Source: an uncultured Roseobacter sp. (GTDB taxonomy: Bacteria; Pseudomonadota; Alphaproteobacteria; Rhodobacterales; Rhodobacteraceae). From it: a stretch of 64,000 nucleotides of DNA. The notes under the pieces are model-generated. The model was not told the DNA's origin. It did not search any database and was given only the letters and a program-made list of their open reading frames with translations. Each line of letters begins with the position of its first letter. Positions within the stretch are counted from its first letter, which is position 1. Below, one piece after another: positions 52,789-61,660 of the stretch. The DNA is taken from positions 1 through 64,000 of the forward strand of contig NZ_CANLQB010000011.1 of the NCBI RefSeq assembly GCF_947493125.1, given 5' to 3'. The translations under genes were made by a program, and so were the position numbers.

Positions 52789-53864
52789 TCACCCCTGCCG
52801 AGACGCTCGCGCGCGCGGCTCAGCTGCGCGCGACCTTCGAGGCCGCAGGCGCGATGCCGGTTGAGACGCCGATTCTGCAACCGGCGGAGACCTTGCTCGA
52901 CCTCTATGGCGAGGAAATCCGCGCGCGCGCCTATGTGACCACGGATGCGCTGCGCGGCGAGCAGATGCTGCGCCCCGATTTCACCGTGCCGGTGGTGGAA
53001 ATGCACATGGCCCATGGGGCCGAGCCGGCACGCTACACCTACTCCGGCGAGGTGTTCCGCCGCCAAGAACACGACCCTGACCGGGCCAATGAGTTCGTTC
53101 AGGTGGGCTATGAGGTCTTTGACCGCGCCAATCCCGCAGCGGCGGATGCCGAGGTCTTCGCGCTCTTCGCGCAGGCCGTGGCACCCCTGAACCTGCGCGC
53201 CGCAACCGGCGATATCGGCATTCTGATGGCCGCCGTGCGCGGGCTCAACACCAGCGATGCACGGAAGGCCGCGCTCTTGCGGCACATCTGGCGCCCGCGC
53301 CGGTTTCGCGCCCTTCTCGAGCGCTACTCGGGCCGTCTCGACGTCTCCGCCCGCCGGGCTAAGCTGCTCGACGGCACGCTCGACTGCGACGGGCCGCTCA
53401 TCGGCAAACGCACCCAAACCGAGATAGACGCGCGGGTGGCCCGTCTGCGCGCCGATGCCGCCGAGCCCCCGCTCAGCGACGCCGAGGTCGACCTGCTCGA
53501 CGCGCTGCTGAATGTGCGTGAAACCGTGCCCTACGCACTCGCGCAACTGCGCGACATCGCCGTCGATCTGCCGAGCATCGGCGCGGCGGTGGACGGGCTG
53601 GCGGCCCGCGCGGACGCCCTCTCAACCCGCGGCGTGGATGTGGATGCGCTGCCCTTCGAGGCGAGCTTTGGGCGCACGTCGATGGAGTATTACGACGGCT
53701 TCGTCTTCGGCTTCTTTAGCGCACAGCGGGCCGATCTGCCCGCTGTAGCCACCGGCGGTCGCTATGACGCGTTGACCCGACGGCTTGGTAATGGCGCCGA
53801 AATCCCCGCGGTCGGCGGCGTGTTGCGCCCTGGCCTGATGTTGGACCTGGAGGCGCAGGCATGA
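52785..53864 (+). CDS. hisZ: ATP phosphoribosyltransferase regulatory subunit HisZ
   Basis: A 359-residue class II-synthetase-like protein lacking aminoacylation function. It retains [32 protein letters not shown] and GGRYDAL. It pairs with the short HisG to form the first enzyme of histidine biosynthesis and senses histidine. Four-base overlaps with hisS and hisG on both sides place the three in one operon. Confidence 0.95.
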   Translation: MITPAETLARAAQLRATFEAAGAMPVETPILQPAETLLDLYGEEIRARAYVTTDALRGEQMLRPDFTVPVVEMHMAHGAEPARYTYSGEVFRRQEHDPDRANEFVQVGYEVFDRANPAAADAEVFALFAQAVAPLNLRAATGDIGILMAAVRGLNTSDARKAALLRHIWRPRRFRALLERYSGRLDVSARRAKLLDGTLDCDGPLIGKRTQTEIDARVARLRADAAEPPLSDAEVDLLDALLNVRETVPYALAQLRDIAVDLPSIGAAVDGLAARADALSTRGVDVDALPFEASFGRTSMEYYDGFVFGFFSAQRADLPAVATGGRYDALTRRLGNGAEIPAVGGVLRPGLMLDLEAQA

Positions 53865-54553
53865 GCGTGAAGCTGGGCGTGCCCTCCAAGGGGCGGCTGA
53901 TGGAGAAGACCTTCGACTGGTTCGGTCAGCTGGGGATCACGCTGACACGCACCGGGTCGGACCGGGAATACGCAGGCGCCGTGGATGGCATCTCGGGCGT
54001 GTCCCTGGTGCTGCTGTCTGCGGGCGAGGTGCCGCGTGAATTGGCAGCTGGGCGGCTGCATTTCGGCGTCACCGGGACCGATTTGGTACAGGAGAAATTG
54101 CCACTTTGGGAGCAGCAGGTGGAGCCGCTGGCCGAGCTAGGGTTTGGCCATGCCGATCTGGTGCTGGCGGTGCCGAAAGCCTGGGTCGATGTGGACACGC
54201 TCGATGATCTCGATGCGGTGGCGACGGCCTTCCGGGCGGCGCATGGCATGCGTTTGCGGATCGCCACCAAGTACCACCGGCTGGTGCGCGAGCATCTGCG
54301 CCATGCCGGTGTGGCCGATTACGCGCTGGTCGATAGCCAGGGCGCGACGGAAGGCACGGTGGCAAATGAGACGGCGGAGATGATCGCCGACATCACCTCC
54401 AGCGGCGAGACCCTGCGCGCCAATCACCTCAAGGTGCTGGAGGATGCGCCCATTCTGCGGTCGCAAGCGACGCTCTGGCGCAGCCGTGTGGCGGAGGTCT
54501 CAGACGCGGACCGGACGGTGGCAGCAGCCTTGATCGCGCAGCTGACGGACTGA
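53861..54553 (+). CDS. hisG: ATP phosphoribosyltransferase catalytic subunit HisG (short form)
   Basis: A 230-residue short-form HisG, which needs HisZ for regulation. Family marks are LGVPSKGRLMEKT, GVTGTDLVQE and the PRPP-binding EGTVANETAEMIADITSSGET. Catalyses condensation of ATP and PRPP. The DUF1489 gene converges from the right with a three-base gap. Confidence 0.96.
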   Translation: MSVKLGVPSKGRLMEKTFDWFGQLGITLTRTGSDREYAGAVDGISGVSLVLLSAGEVPRELAAGRLHFGVTGTDLVQEKLPLWEQQVEPLAELGFGHADLVLAVPKAWVDVDTLDDLDAVATAFRAAHGMRLRIATKYHRLVREHLRHAGVADYALVDSQGATEGTVANETAEMIADITSSGETLRANHLKVLEDAPILRSQATLWRSRVAEVSDADRTVAAALIAQLTD

Positions 54554-54556
54554 GGG

Positions 54557-54991
54557 TCAGAGCACCCCGATCTCTGCCAAAGCCCGATTGAGCTCGACCG
54601 GCAGAGCCTCCTCGCTCTCGCGCCCTTTCGGCAGGTCCGGCGGCGCGTCTTCGACCTTGAGATAGCGCCAGCCCTGGAACGGCCGCTTGAGGCTCGACTG
54701 CGTGCGGATCACCTCCCGGTCCAGCACGATGGCGCAGCGGCGGATGCCATCCTGCCCGATCACCTCGTCCAGTCTAAGGATGCGCTGGCGGCATTGCAGC
54801 ACGCCTTTCACCACCCAGTAAATCGAGCCGCCGTTGAGGATGTCGGCCTCGCGTTTCGGCCACATCCGGGTGATGTGACGCGGCAAGCCATCGGGGCCCT
54901 GCGCGCGTTTGGTCGCCTGCCACGCTATGAGGCTGTCCACGGTTTCAGAGCCCACGGAGAGCTTGATCAGGTTTACACAGGATTTATCCAC
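54557..54991 (-). CDS. DUF1489 family protein
   Basis: A 144-residue protein of unknown function conserved in alphaproteobacteria. Typical text: NLIKLSVGSETVDSLIAWQ, HITRMWPKREADILNGGSIY, WVVKGVLQCRQRILRLDEV, RRPFQGWRYL-type KRPFQGWRYLKVEDAPPDLP. GTG 54991 (MDKSCVNLIKLS) is the best start because the family normally begins at or just before NLIKL; an ATG at 55057 would add 22 residues in DNA that looks regulatory. Confidence 0.8.
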   Translation of the reverse strand: MDKSCVNLIKLSVGSETVDSLIAWQATKRAQGPDGLPRHITRMWPKREADILNGGSIYWVVKGVLQCRQRILRLDEVIGQDGIRRCAIVLDREVIRTQSSLKRPFQGWRYLKVEDAPPDLPKGRESEEALPVELNRALAEIGVL

Positions 54992-54992
54992 A
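54984..54992 (+). promoter_or_regulatory. DnaA-box match upstream of nrdJ
   Basis: TTATCCACA, a perfect match to the classical DnaA box, at 122 bp before the nrdJ ATG and over the proposed DUF1489 start. A poorer relative (TTTACACA) lies at 54972-54979. DnaA controls nrd genes in E. coli, so a role in nrdJ expression is plausible; a single 9-mer can also occur by chance. Confidence 0.45.
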
Positions 54993-55114
54993 GGCTTTCC
55001 CACTGACCCACGCACAGAATCTGTCTCGATAGCAGATATCGTAGTCCAATTGCCCAAAGCTTCAATAGGTGGTAGATTGGCAGCCTTCTGGCCGCCATCA
55101 AGGAATCGATCAGC

Positions 55115-57412
55115 ATGACCCGCTTTGCCGCTCCCATCGCCGAACAGATCTGGGACATGAAGTACCGTTTCAAAGAGGCGGACGGCACAGCGATCGACAC
55201 GACGGTGGAAGGCACCTGGCGCCGGATCGCGAAGGATTTGGCGAAGGTCGAGGCCGATCCAGCGGCCTGGGAAGATCGGTTTTACGCCGCCCTGGAGGAT
55301 TTCAAATACCTGCCCGCCGGGCGGATCACGGCAGGGGCTGGCACCGCGCGGCAGGTGACGCTTTTCAACTGTTTCGTCATGGGCACCGTGCCGGACAGCA
55401 TGGGCGGCATCTTCGACATGCTGAAAGAGGCCGCGCTGACCATGCAGCAGGGCGGCGGCATCGGCTATGATTTCTCGACCATCCGGCCCAAGGGCGCGGA
55501 TGTGAAAGGCGTGGCAGCGGATGCCTCGGGACCGCTGAGCTTCATGGACGTCTGGGACGCGATGTGCCGCACGATCATGTCGGCAGGCTCACGCCGCGGT
55601 GCGATGATGGCGACCATGCGCTGCGATCACCCGGACATTGAGGACTTCATCGCCGCCAAATCCGACCCCGCGCGGCTGCGCATGTTCAATATGTCGGTGT
55701 TGGTGACCGACCCGTTCATGGAGGCGGTCAAGGCGGATGGGTCCTGGGATCTCGTCTTTGGGGATGAGGTGTACCGGACCTTGCAAGCCCGTGATCTGTG
55801 GAACCGGATCATGCAGGCGACCTATGATTACGCCGAACCGGGTGTGATCTTCATCGACCGGATCAACGCCGCGAACAACCTGAATTACTGCGAGACCATC
55901 GCGGCGACGAACCCCTGCGGGGAACAACCCTTGCCGCCTTATGGCGCCTGCCTTCTGGGCTCGATCAACCTGTCGCGGCTGGTCAGCAACCCGTTCGAAG
56001 AGTCCGCCGCGCTGGATGAGGCTGCGCTGGATGATCTGGTGGCTGTGGCCGTGCGGATGATGGACAATGTGGTCGATGTCTCGAAGTTTCCGCTGGAGGC
56101 ACAGGCGCGCGAGGCGCAGGCCAAGCGGCGAATCGGACTGGGGGTGACGGGGTTGGCGGATGCGCTTTTGATGGTCGGGCTGCGCTATGGCTCGGACGAG
56201 GCGGCGCGTCAGACCGAGCGCTGGTTGCACCAGATCGCCCGCGCCGCGTACCTGGCGTCGGTGCAATTGGCGAAGGAGAAGGGCGTGTTCCCGCTGTTCG
56301 AGGTCGAGGATTATCTCGCCTCCGGGACCATGCAGATGATGGATGACGACGTGCGCGACGCGGTGCGCGAACATGGCATCCGCAATGCGCTTCTGACCTC
56401 CATTGCGCCCACGGGAACGATCAGCCTCTATGCGGGCAATGTCTCTTCGGGCATCGAGCCGGTCTTTGCCTATGCCTACAATCGCAAAGTGCTGCAGAAG
56501 GACGGCAGCCGCACGGAAGAAGAGGTGGTGGATTACGCCGTGCAGCTCTGGCGCGAGAAATTCGGCGACAAAGACCTGCCCGACTACTTCGTGAATGCCC
56601 AGACACTGGCGCCATCGGATCACGTGAAGATGCAGGCGGCGGCCCAGAAGTGGGTCGACAGCTCGATTTCCAAGACGATCAACTGCCCGGAAGACATCAG
56701 CTTTGACGCCTTCAAAGATGTCTACATGCAGGCCTGGGATACCGGCTGCAAAGGCTGCACCACTTACCGGCCCAATGCGGTGACGGGGTCTGTGCTGAGC
56801 GTGGCTGAGGAGATGCCGGCGGAAAAGAGTGCCCCCGAGGTGATCACCACCGATGCGGCCGAGCCGCAGCAGCCGCATGGCGACGTGATCTACATGTCCG
56901 AACCGCTGGACCGGCCCAATGAGCTCGAAGGCAACACCTATAAGGTGAAGTGGCCCGACAGCGAGCATGCGCTCTATATCACCATCAACGACATCGTGCT
57001 AAACGGCCACCGGCGGCCCTTTGAGGTCTTCATCAACTCCAAGAACATGGAGCATTTTGCCTGGACCGTGGCACTCACCCGAATGATCTCGGCGGTGTTC
57101 CGGCGCGGGGGCGACGTGTCCTTCGTGGTCGAGGAGTTGAAAGCGGTGTTTGACCCCCGTGGCGGCGCCTGGATGCAGGGCAAGTACATTCCCTCGATCC
57201 TCGCCGCCATCGGTGGCGTGATCGAACAGCACATGATCGCCACGGGCTTTATCGCGGGCGAGGGGATGGGGTTGAAGTCGGATCCGCAGGCGCAGGTCGT
57301 CGGGCTTGATGGTGGGCGTGGTCAAGCCTGCAGCAGCTGCGGGCAGTACGACCTGCGCATGGTGGAAGGCTGCATGACCTGCGGTAGTTGCGGCTATTCC
57401 AAGTGTAGTTGA
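55115..57412 (+). CDS. nrdJ: Vitamin B12-dependent ribonucleotide reductase NrdJ (class II)
   Basis: A 765-residue adenosylcobalamin-dependent reductase that makes deoxyribonucleotides independently of oxygen. Visible: LPAGRITAGAGT, the substrate-site Cys in LFNCFVMGT, QGGGIGYDFSTIRPKG, the active-site NPCGEQPLPPYGAC, and a C-terminal zinc/thiol tail CSSCGQYDLRMVEGC with TCGSCGYSKCS. ATG 55115 follows GATCAGC. Its promoter lies toward the DUF1489 gene with a DnaA box. No nrdR gene is in the window. Confidence 0.96.
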   Translation: MTRFAAPIAEQIWDMKYRFKEADGTAIDTTVEGTWRRIAKDLAKVEADPAAWEDRFYAALEDFKYLPAGRITAGAGTARQVTLFNCFVMGTVPDSMGGIFDMLKEAALTMQQGGGIGYDFSTIRPKGADVKGVAADASGPLSFMDVWDAMCRTIMSAGSRRGAMMATMRCDHPDIEDFIAAKSDPARLRMFNMSVLVTDPFMEAVKADGSWDLVFGDEVYRTLQARDLWNRIMQATYDYAEPGVIFIDRINAANNLNYCETIAATNPCGEQPLPPYGACLLGSINLSRLVSNPFEESAALDEAALDDLVAVAVRMMDNVVDVSKFPLEAQAREAQAKRRIGLGVTGLADALLMVGLRYGSDEAARQTERWLHQIARAAYLASVQLAKEKGVFPLFEVEDYLASGTMQMMDDDVRDAVREHGIRNALLTSIAPTGTISLYAGNVSSGIEPVFAYAYNRKVLQKDGSRTEEEVVDYAVQLWREKFGDKDLPDYFVNAQTLAPSDHVKMQAAAQKWVDSSISKTINCPEDISFDAFKDVYMQAWDTGCKGCTTYRPNAVTGSVLSVAEEMPAEKSAPEVITTDAAEPQQPHGDVIYMSEPLDRPNELEGNTYKVKWPDSEHALYITINDIVLNGHRRPFEVFINSKNMEHFAWTVALTRMISAVFRRGGDVSFVVEELKAVFDPRGGAWMQGKYIPSILAAIGGVIEQHMIATGFIAGEGMGLKSDPQAQVVGLDGGRGQACSSCGQYDLRMVEGCMTCGSCGYSKCS

Positions 57413-58045
57413 CAGCTCCGGTCTACGACTTCGAGCCTGCAAACATTTTGGATATCGAACGATGTTTTGATGCTGTGCGGATTCATGGTTGCACAGCCTG
57501 CTCGGATAGCCAGGGCCACATAAATGACAGGTTAACTCTCAAATGCACCGGATTGGTGAAAGAGAGCGCCCCAACGTTCGGTGTGAAATCACTTTTCCGA
57601 TGTCTGCGAAGGAAAGCGGCCACCATATGACACCTCCTTCGTCGGGTTTCTATGGACGGTGACCTCTGGACCATTTGAAACTACTCATCCAACCGGATCT
57701 AACGGACGCCTTGTTTGTTGCTGAGCTACGCGAGCGATCATCGGCGCGACAAAGCGTTTCCCTGGGGACAATGAACAATGACGACCACGGCAGTCTGCTC
57801 CTGTCAATTTGCACTTTAGAAACACCGTACGGTCAGTCACACTCAATTGCGACCTCACGATCAGATAGCAGGTCGTTCAATATTGGGGGTTGCACGGCCG
57901 CGTCCTTAAACTTCCAAGCTCTCGTGTCGGCATTTGCATTGTCGCAATGCACTGTCTTGCACAAACGCCACGCTGCCGGAGGAGTGCTTTGAGCAGAACC
58001 CGCAGCCCGTCAATGGTTTGCCGCTGAGCCACCTCAGCTTATTGC
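57413..58045. other. Gene-free region between nrdJ and yceI
   Basis: About 630 bp between convergent genes. No supportable gene, RNA or strong terminator. Frames here are short and without recognisable motifs; composition is a little lower in G+C than the flanks. The stretch GAAAGCGGCCACC near 57612 resembles debris I associate with roseobacter intergenic regions, but this is an impression only. Confidence 0.4.
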
Positions 58046-58654
58046 TTAGTCCTGCCGTATGGCTTCGAATTCGAGCATGATGTCGACTTCGTCGCCCACA
58101 AAAACGGGCAGTGCGTAGGTGCTACCGAAGTCGCTTCGGAGAATGCGTGTGGTCGCAGAGATGCCGACTGTTTCCTTACCGTGACAGCATGGATAATCCG
58201 AAAGCTGATTTTTCGTGACGTCCAATGTGATCGGTTTTGTCACGCCCCGTATCGTCAGATCGCCCGTGACCGTCCCAGTCGTCTCGGAACTTGGCGTGCC
58301 TGCATCCGCGGTGAATGTAATCTGCGGATGCGCGTCTGCGGCCAGAAAATCATCCGATCTGACGTGATTGTCACGTGCCTCATGCCAGGTTTGCACGCTC
58401 GCGGTTTCGATTGTGACACGAACATTAGAAAGTTCCTGCGTCTCATCGTTGTAGTCGAATGTGCCCTGAACCTCTGCAAACCGACCCAGAGTGCGGGCAT
58501 AGCCGGCATGCATGATGGTAAAGGCAACCGTCTGGTGGTCGGGATCAATAGCGTATGTGGCCATGTCGGCCTGAGCCGTTGTTGCACTCATTGCCATAAC
58601 GATTGCAACGGCAGACAGTCTTTTTGAGACAGCAAAATTGCTATGTTTCATCAT
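58046..58654 (-). CDS. YceI family periplasmic protein
   Basis: A 202-residue secreted lipocalin-like protein. Signal peptide AVAIVMAMSATTAQA, then TYAIDPDHQTVAFTIMHAGY, GTFDYNDETQELSNVRVTIE and ITFTADAGTPSSE, the standard YceI order. These bind polyisoprenoids or amphiphiles. It starts 14 bp after the opgH stop on the same strand, so the two are probably cotranscribed, an unusual pairing in my experience. Confidence 0.92.
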   Translation of the reverse strand: MMKHSNFAVSKRLSAVAIVMAMSATTAQADMATYAIDPDHQTVAFTIMHAGYARTLGRFAEVQGTFDYNDETQELSNVRVTIETASVQTWHEARDNHVRSDDFLAADAHPQITFTADAGTPSSETTGTVTGDLTIRGVTKPITLDVTKNQLSDYPCCHGKETVGISATTRILRSDFGSTYALPVFVGDEVDIMLEFEAIRQD

Positions 58655-58668
58655 CGTTTGCCTCCTCC

Positions 58669-60495
58669 TCAGGCAGCGTCAGCTTGCAGGTCTTGCTCCA
58701 GCAGCGGAACTTTCTCCCGCCGATCCTCCGGGATATCGAATAGCCCGCGCCGGATCGACCACTGGCTCAGAGCTGGGGCCGTCGACAAAACCGCAATCGG
58801 GATAGCGAAGCAGAACGATAACAGCATTGGCGCAGCAAACAACAGCGCCCATGCCGCAAACGCTGCGAGCCACACTGCCAAAGCCAGACCGGCCATGGTC
58901 TGCGGCCACAATACGCGCACGGCCTCGCTCCAGTGAAGTCGCGCACGGCTGCGCTGTTGTGCATCCCAGCCGACGCGCTTCCCAAAGACCAAGCCGATCA
59001 GGAAGATCGTCAAGCCGAAGGCAACGATCGGCGCCATGAGCATGGAAACTAGAATTTCTGCAGCGCAGCTCACGACGACGCGTTTCCGGCCCCCATAGGC
59101 CTCGGCGCGGGCGGCTTCAGCCAGTATCTGCCCCAGCCCCATCATCTTTGGCATGAGGTTCAGTGTCATCAGCACCGCAAAGAGCGCCAAGCCGCCTGTC
59201 ACAGAGATACCTTCGAATTGTTCGGGTATTGCTGCGAGACCGGCGCCCATCAAGATGAAGACAATCCAAGCGGGGGCTGCGAGATAAATCTGGATGGCCA
59301 GATAAAGCTGAATGCGACTCACGGGCAGTAGCCCGGGCTGCCCGAGCATCCGAAGATATTGCATGTTGCCATTACACCAGCGCAGTTCACGTCGAATAAA
59401 ATCAGCCAAGCTGGGCGGGTTCTCCTCATGGCTTTCACTCTCTTCGGCCAGCACCCGCACTTCATAACCCGCACGCCGCATCAGCGCGGCTTCGAGCTGA
59501 TCGTGGCTCAGGATGTCGCCCGAGAGCGGGCCGGAACCCGGCAGGACGGGCAGCATACAATGCTCTCGAAAAGCTGCAGCGCGCATGATGGCATTGTGCC
59601 CCCAGTTCGGTCCGCAATCTGCCTGCCACCAGGCGGAGCCCAGCGTGTAGGATCGCATGCCGTGGCGCATGCCGAACTGGAACGCACGCGTGAAGAAGGT
59701 TTTCGACGGCAGGCCTGTGACCAAGGACTGCAGGATGCCAATCTCGGGAGAAGTCTGCATCACGCGGACCAGCCGCAGCACGGTCTCGGCACCCATAACG
59801 CTATCCGCGTCGAGCGGTATGAAGAAGTCGTAGCGGTCACCGCAGCGTTCGAGAAACTCCGCGACATTGCCGGCCTTGTAGCCGCTGTTGTCGTCCCGAC
59901 GCCGGTATTCGATGGTCACATCCGGCGCGCTGGTACGCCATTTGGCAAATGCGGCTTCCTCGCGCAGGATGATATCGGCCTGATCGCTGTCGCTGAGCAC
60001 ATGAAAGTCGAACTGTGCCCCCCATCTCGTCTTGCCAAGGGCGCGTTGCACATCAGCGAAGCGGCGTAGCGAGTCCGATGGGTCTTCGTTGCGCAGGGGC
60101 ATGATGATCGCGGTCTTTGTCCGAATGGGCTCGTGTCCGCTGATGCGACCCAGCGCAGGTGTCACATGTTCGGCGGCATCAAGGCGGTACTTTCGGTCTA
60201 GGGCGAAGCCGATCAGACTGTTCCAAAGACCGATAGAAAGCCACGGCAGCGTGATTCCATAGGCGATCAGCATGACCCATTCGGCAAGGATCATTCCGCC
60301 GGTCGACATGAGAGAAATCATGGCAAAGAGCAGCAGCGCTATGGTCACCGCATTCAAACTCAGAACAAGATACCGACGCCGCGTGACGGTCGCATCAAGC
60401 CATGTGTCCGGGCGGTGGGCGACGTTGAGCGGGACGGGCCGCTCGTCGCTTCTGGCTTCGGCAATCCGATCCTCTTGCACCTCGGCTACACCCAT
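58669..60495 (-). CDS. opgH: Glucans biosynthesis glucosyltransferase OpgH
   Basis: A 608-residue inner-membrane GT2 glucosyltransferase that makes the backbone of osmoregulated periplasmic glucans. Helices at about 40-90, the catalytic domain with TKTAIIMPLRNEDPS, FHVLSDSDQ, FFIPLDADSVM and LSHDQLEAALMRRAGYEV, the acceptor-site RRELRWCNGNMQY, then C-terminal helices. ATG 60495 has AAGGAG ten bases upstream; the frame further upstream adds 51 unconvincing residues. No opgG is adjacent. Divergent from the GT4 gene. Confidence 0.9.
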   Translation of the reverse strand: MGVAEVQEDRIAEARSDERPVPLNVAHRPDTWLDATVTRRRYLVLSLNAVTIALLLFAMISLMSTGGMILAEWVMLIAYGITLPWLSIGLWNSLIGFALDRKYRLDAAEHVTPALGRISGHEPIRTKTAIIMPLRNEDPSDSLRRFADVQRALGKTRWGAQFDFHVLSDSDQADIILREEAAFAKWRTSAPDVTIEYRRRDDNSGYKAGNVAEFLERCGDRYDFFIPLDADSVMGAETVLRLVRVMQTSPEIGILQSLVTGLPSKTFFTRAFQFGMRHGMRSYTLGSAWWQADCGPNWGHNAIMRAAAFREHCMLPVLPGSGPLSGDILSHDQLEAALMRRAGYEVRVLAEESESHEENPPSLADFIRRELRWCNGNMQYLRMLGQPGLLPVSRIQLYLAIQIYLAAPAWIVFILMGAGLAAIPEQFEGISVTGGLALFAVLMTLNLMPKMMGLGQILAEAARAEAYGGRKRVVVSCAAEILVSMLMAPIVAFGLTIFLIGLVFGKRVGWDAQQRSRARLHWSEAVRVLWPQTMAGLALAVWLAAFAAWALLFAAPMLLSFCFAIPIAVLSTAPALSQWSIRRGLFDIPEDRREKVPLLEQDLQADAA

Positions 60496-60610
60496 AGTGG
60501 TCTTGCTCCTTGTTAAGCTTTGGCAGTATTTGGTGCTTAAGGTGATGAGGTCCAATGACTTTTCCGTTTTCAGCCAGTGAGCCAGACAATCGGCGCAAAG
60601 TCGCCAACAG

Positions 60611-61660
60611 ATGACGCGTTCAGCAACCTTCGCGATCCCCGGTGACATCGAAACACTTACGGGTGGCTACATCTACGAAAAACAACTGCTTCTGGGCCTG
60701 CGGCGTTTGGGGTGGGACATCGCGCATTTGCAGCTGCCTGACGGTTTCCCTGACCCGACAGAGGCAGCGATAGATAGCACGGCGCGCGCCTTGGCGGGGT
60801 TGCCATCGAATCGTCCCGTGATTCTGGATGGGTTCCTCACTGGCGCAATGCCGCCGGACAGGCTGTCTGAGACGACCGCACCGATTATCGCTGTCACACA
60901 CCATCCACTCGCTTACGAAACAGGGCTGTCGCCCGAGCGATCCGCTCACCTCAAACATGTGGAATGTGCGAATTTGGCCCGCGCGTCTCATATTGTCGTT
61001 CCCAGTCCGCATACCGCCCGCATGCTCATCGACGACTTCGGTGTTGCAGCGGATCGGATCAAAATCGCTCCGCCCGGTGTGACGCGGGCTGCAACGGAGA
61101 TCTCCCAGCCCGCCAAGCCGCCGGAGATCCTAGCCGTCGGTCAACTGGTCAGGCGCAAGGGGCATGATACACTTCTGCATGCGCTTTCGCGCCTGAAAGA
61201 TCTGCCTTGGACTGCGCATATCGTTGGACGGGAGAGCGATCCCGCGCACGCCGCTGAATTGAAACACTTGGCTTTGGAACTCGGAGTCGAAGAGCGCTTG
61301 CATTTCAACGGCGAACTGTCTCCTGACGCGCTGCGCGTCCGATATGCGACCGCGTCGATCTTTGCACTTGCGACACGGTACGAAGGCTACGGCATGGTGT
61401 TCGCCGAAGCTATGGTGCACGGTCTGCCCATCGTCACATGCGACGGCGGCGCCGTTCCTGACACGGTTCCAGTAACTGCGGGGCGCTGTGTGCGCGTCGG
61501 AGATGCCGTCGCGCTCTCTGCTGCGCTGCGCGAGCTTCTCACCGATGCCTCGCTCAGGAAGGCTCTCGCAACCGGGTCGAGGCGTCACGGCGAGAGCTTG
61601 CCAACGTGGGACGATACGGCCCGAGTGGTGAGCGATCTCTTGTATCAGCTCTCCCCTTAG
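60611..61660 (+). CDS. GT4-family glycosyltransferase
   Basis: A 349-residue retaining GT-B glycosyltransferase. The N-terminal half has GGYIYEKQLLLGLRRLGWD; the C-terminal half has LAVGQLVRRKGHDTLLHAL and the donor-binding E-x7-E in RYEGYGMVFAEAMVHG (Glu258, Glu266). Cytoplasmic or membrane-attached; sugar and acceptor unknown. Divergent from opgH with 115 bp between starts, and its end overlaps the ABC permease end by four bases, so its context is glycan or lipid related only by inference. Confidence 0.88.
   Translation: MTRSATFAIPGDIETLTGGYIYEKQLLLGLRRLGWDIAHLQLPDGFPDPTEAAIDSTARALAGLPSNRPVILDGFLTGAMPPDRLSETTAPIIAVTHHPLAYETGLSPERSAHLKHVECANLARASHIVVPSPHTARMLIDDFGVAADRIKIAPPGVTRAATEISQPAKPPEILAVGQLVRRKGHDTLLHALSRLKDLPWTAHIVGRESDPAHAAELKHLALELGVEERLHFNGELSPDALRVRYATASIFALATRYEGYGMVFAEAMVHGLPIVTCDGGAVPDTVPVTAGRCVRVGDAVALSAALRELLTDASLRKALATGSRRHGESLPTWDDTARVVSDLLYQLSP

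Noticed and set aside
55589-56968. 459-residue minus-strand open frame opposite nrdJ
   Set aside because: Antisense shadow of a GC-rich gene; nrdJ active-site motifs are unequivocal on the other strand.
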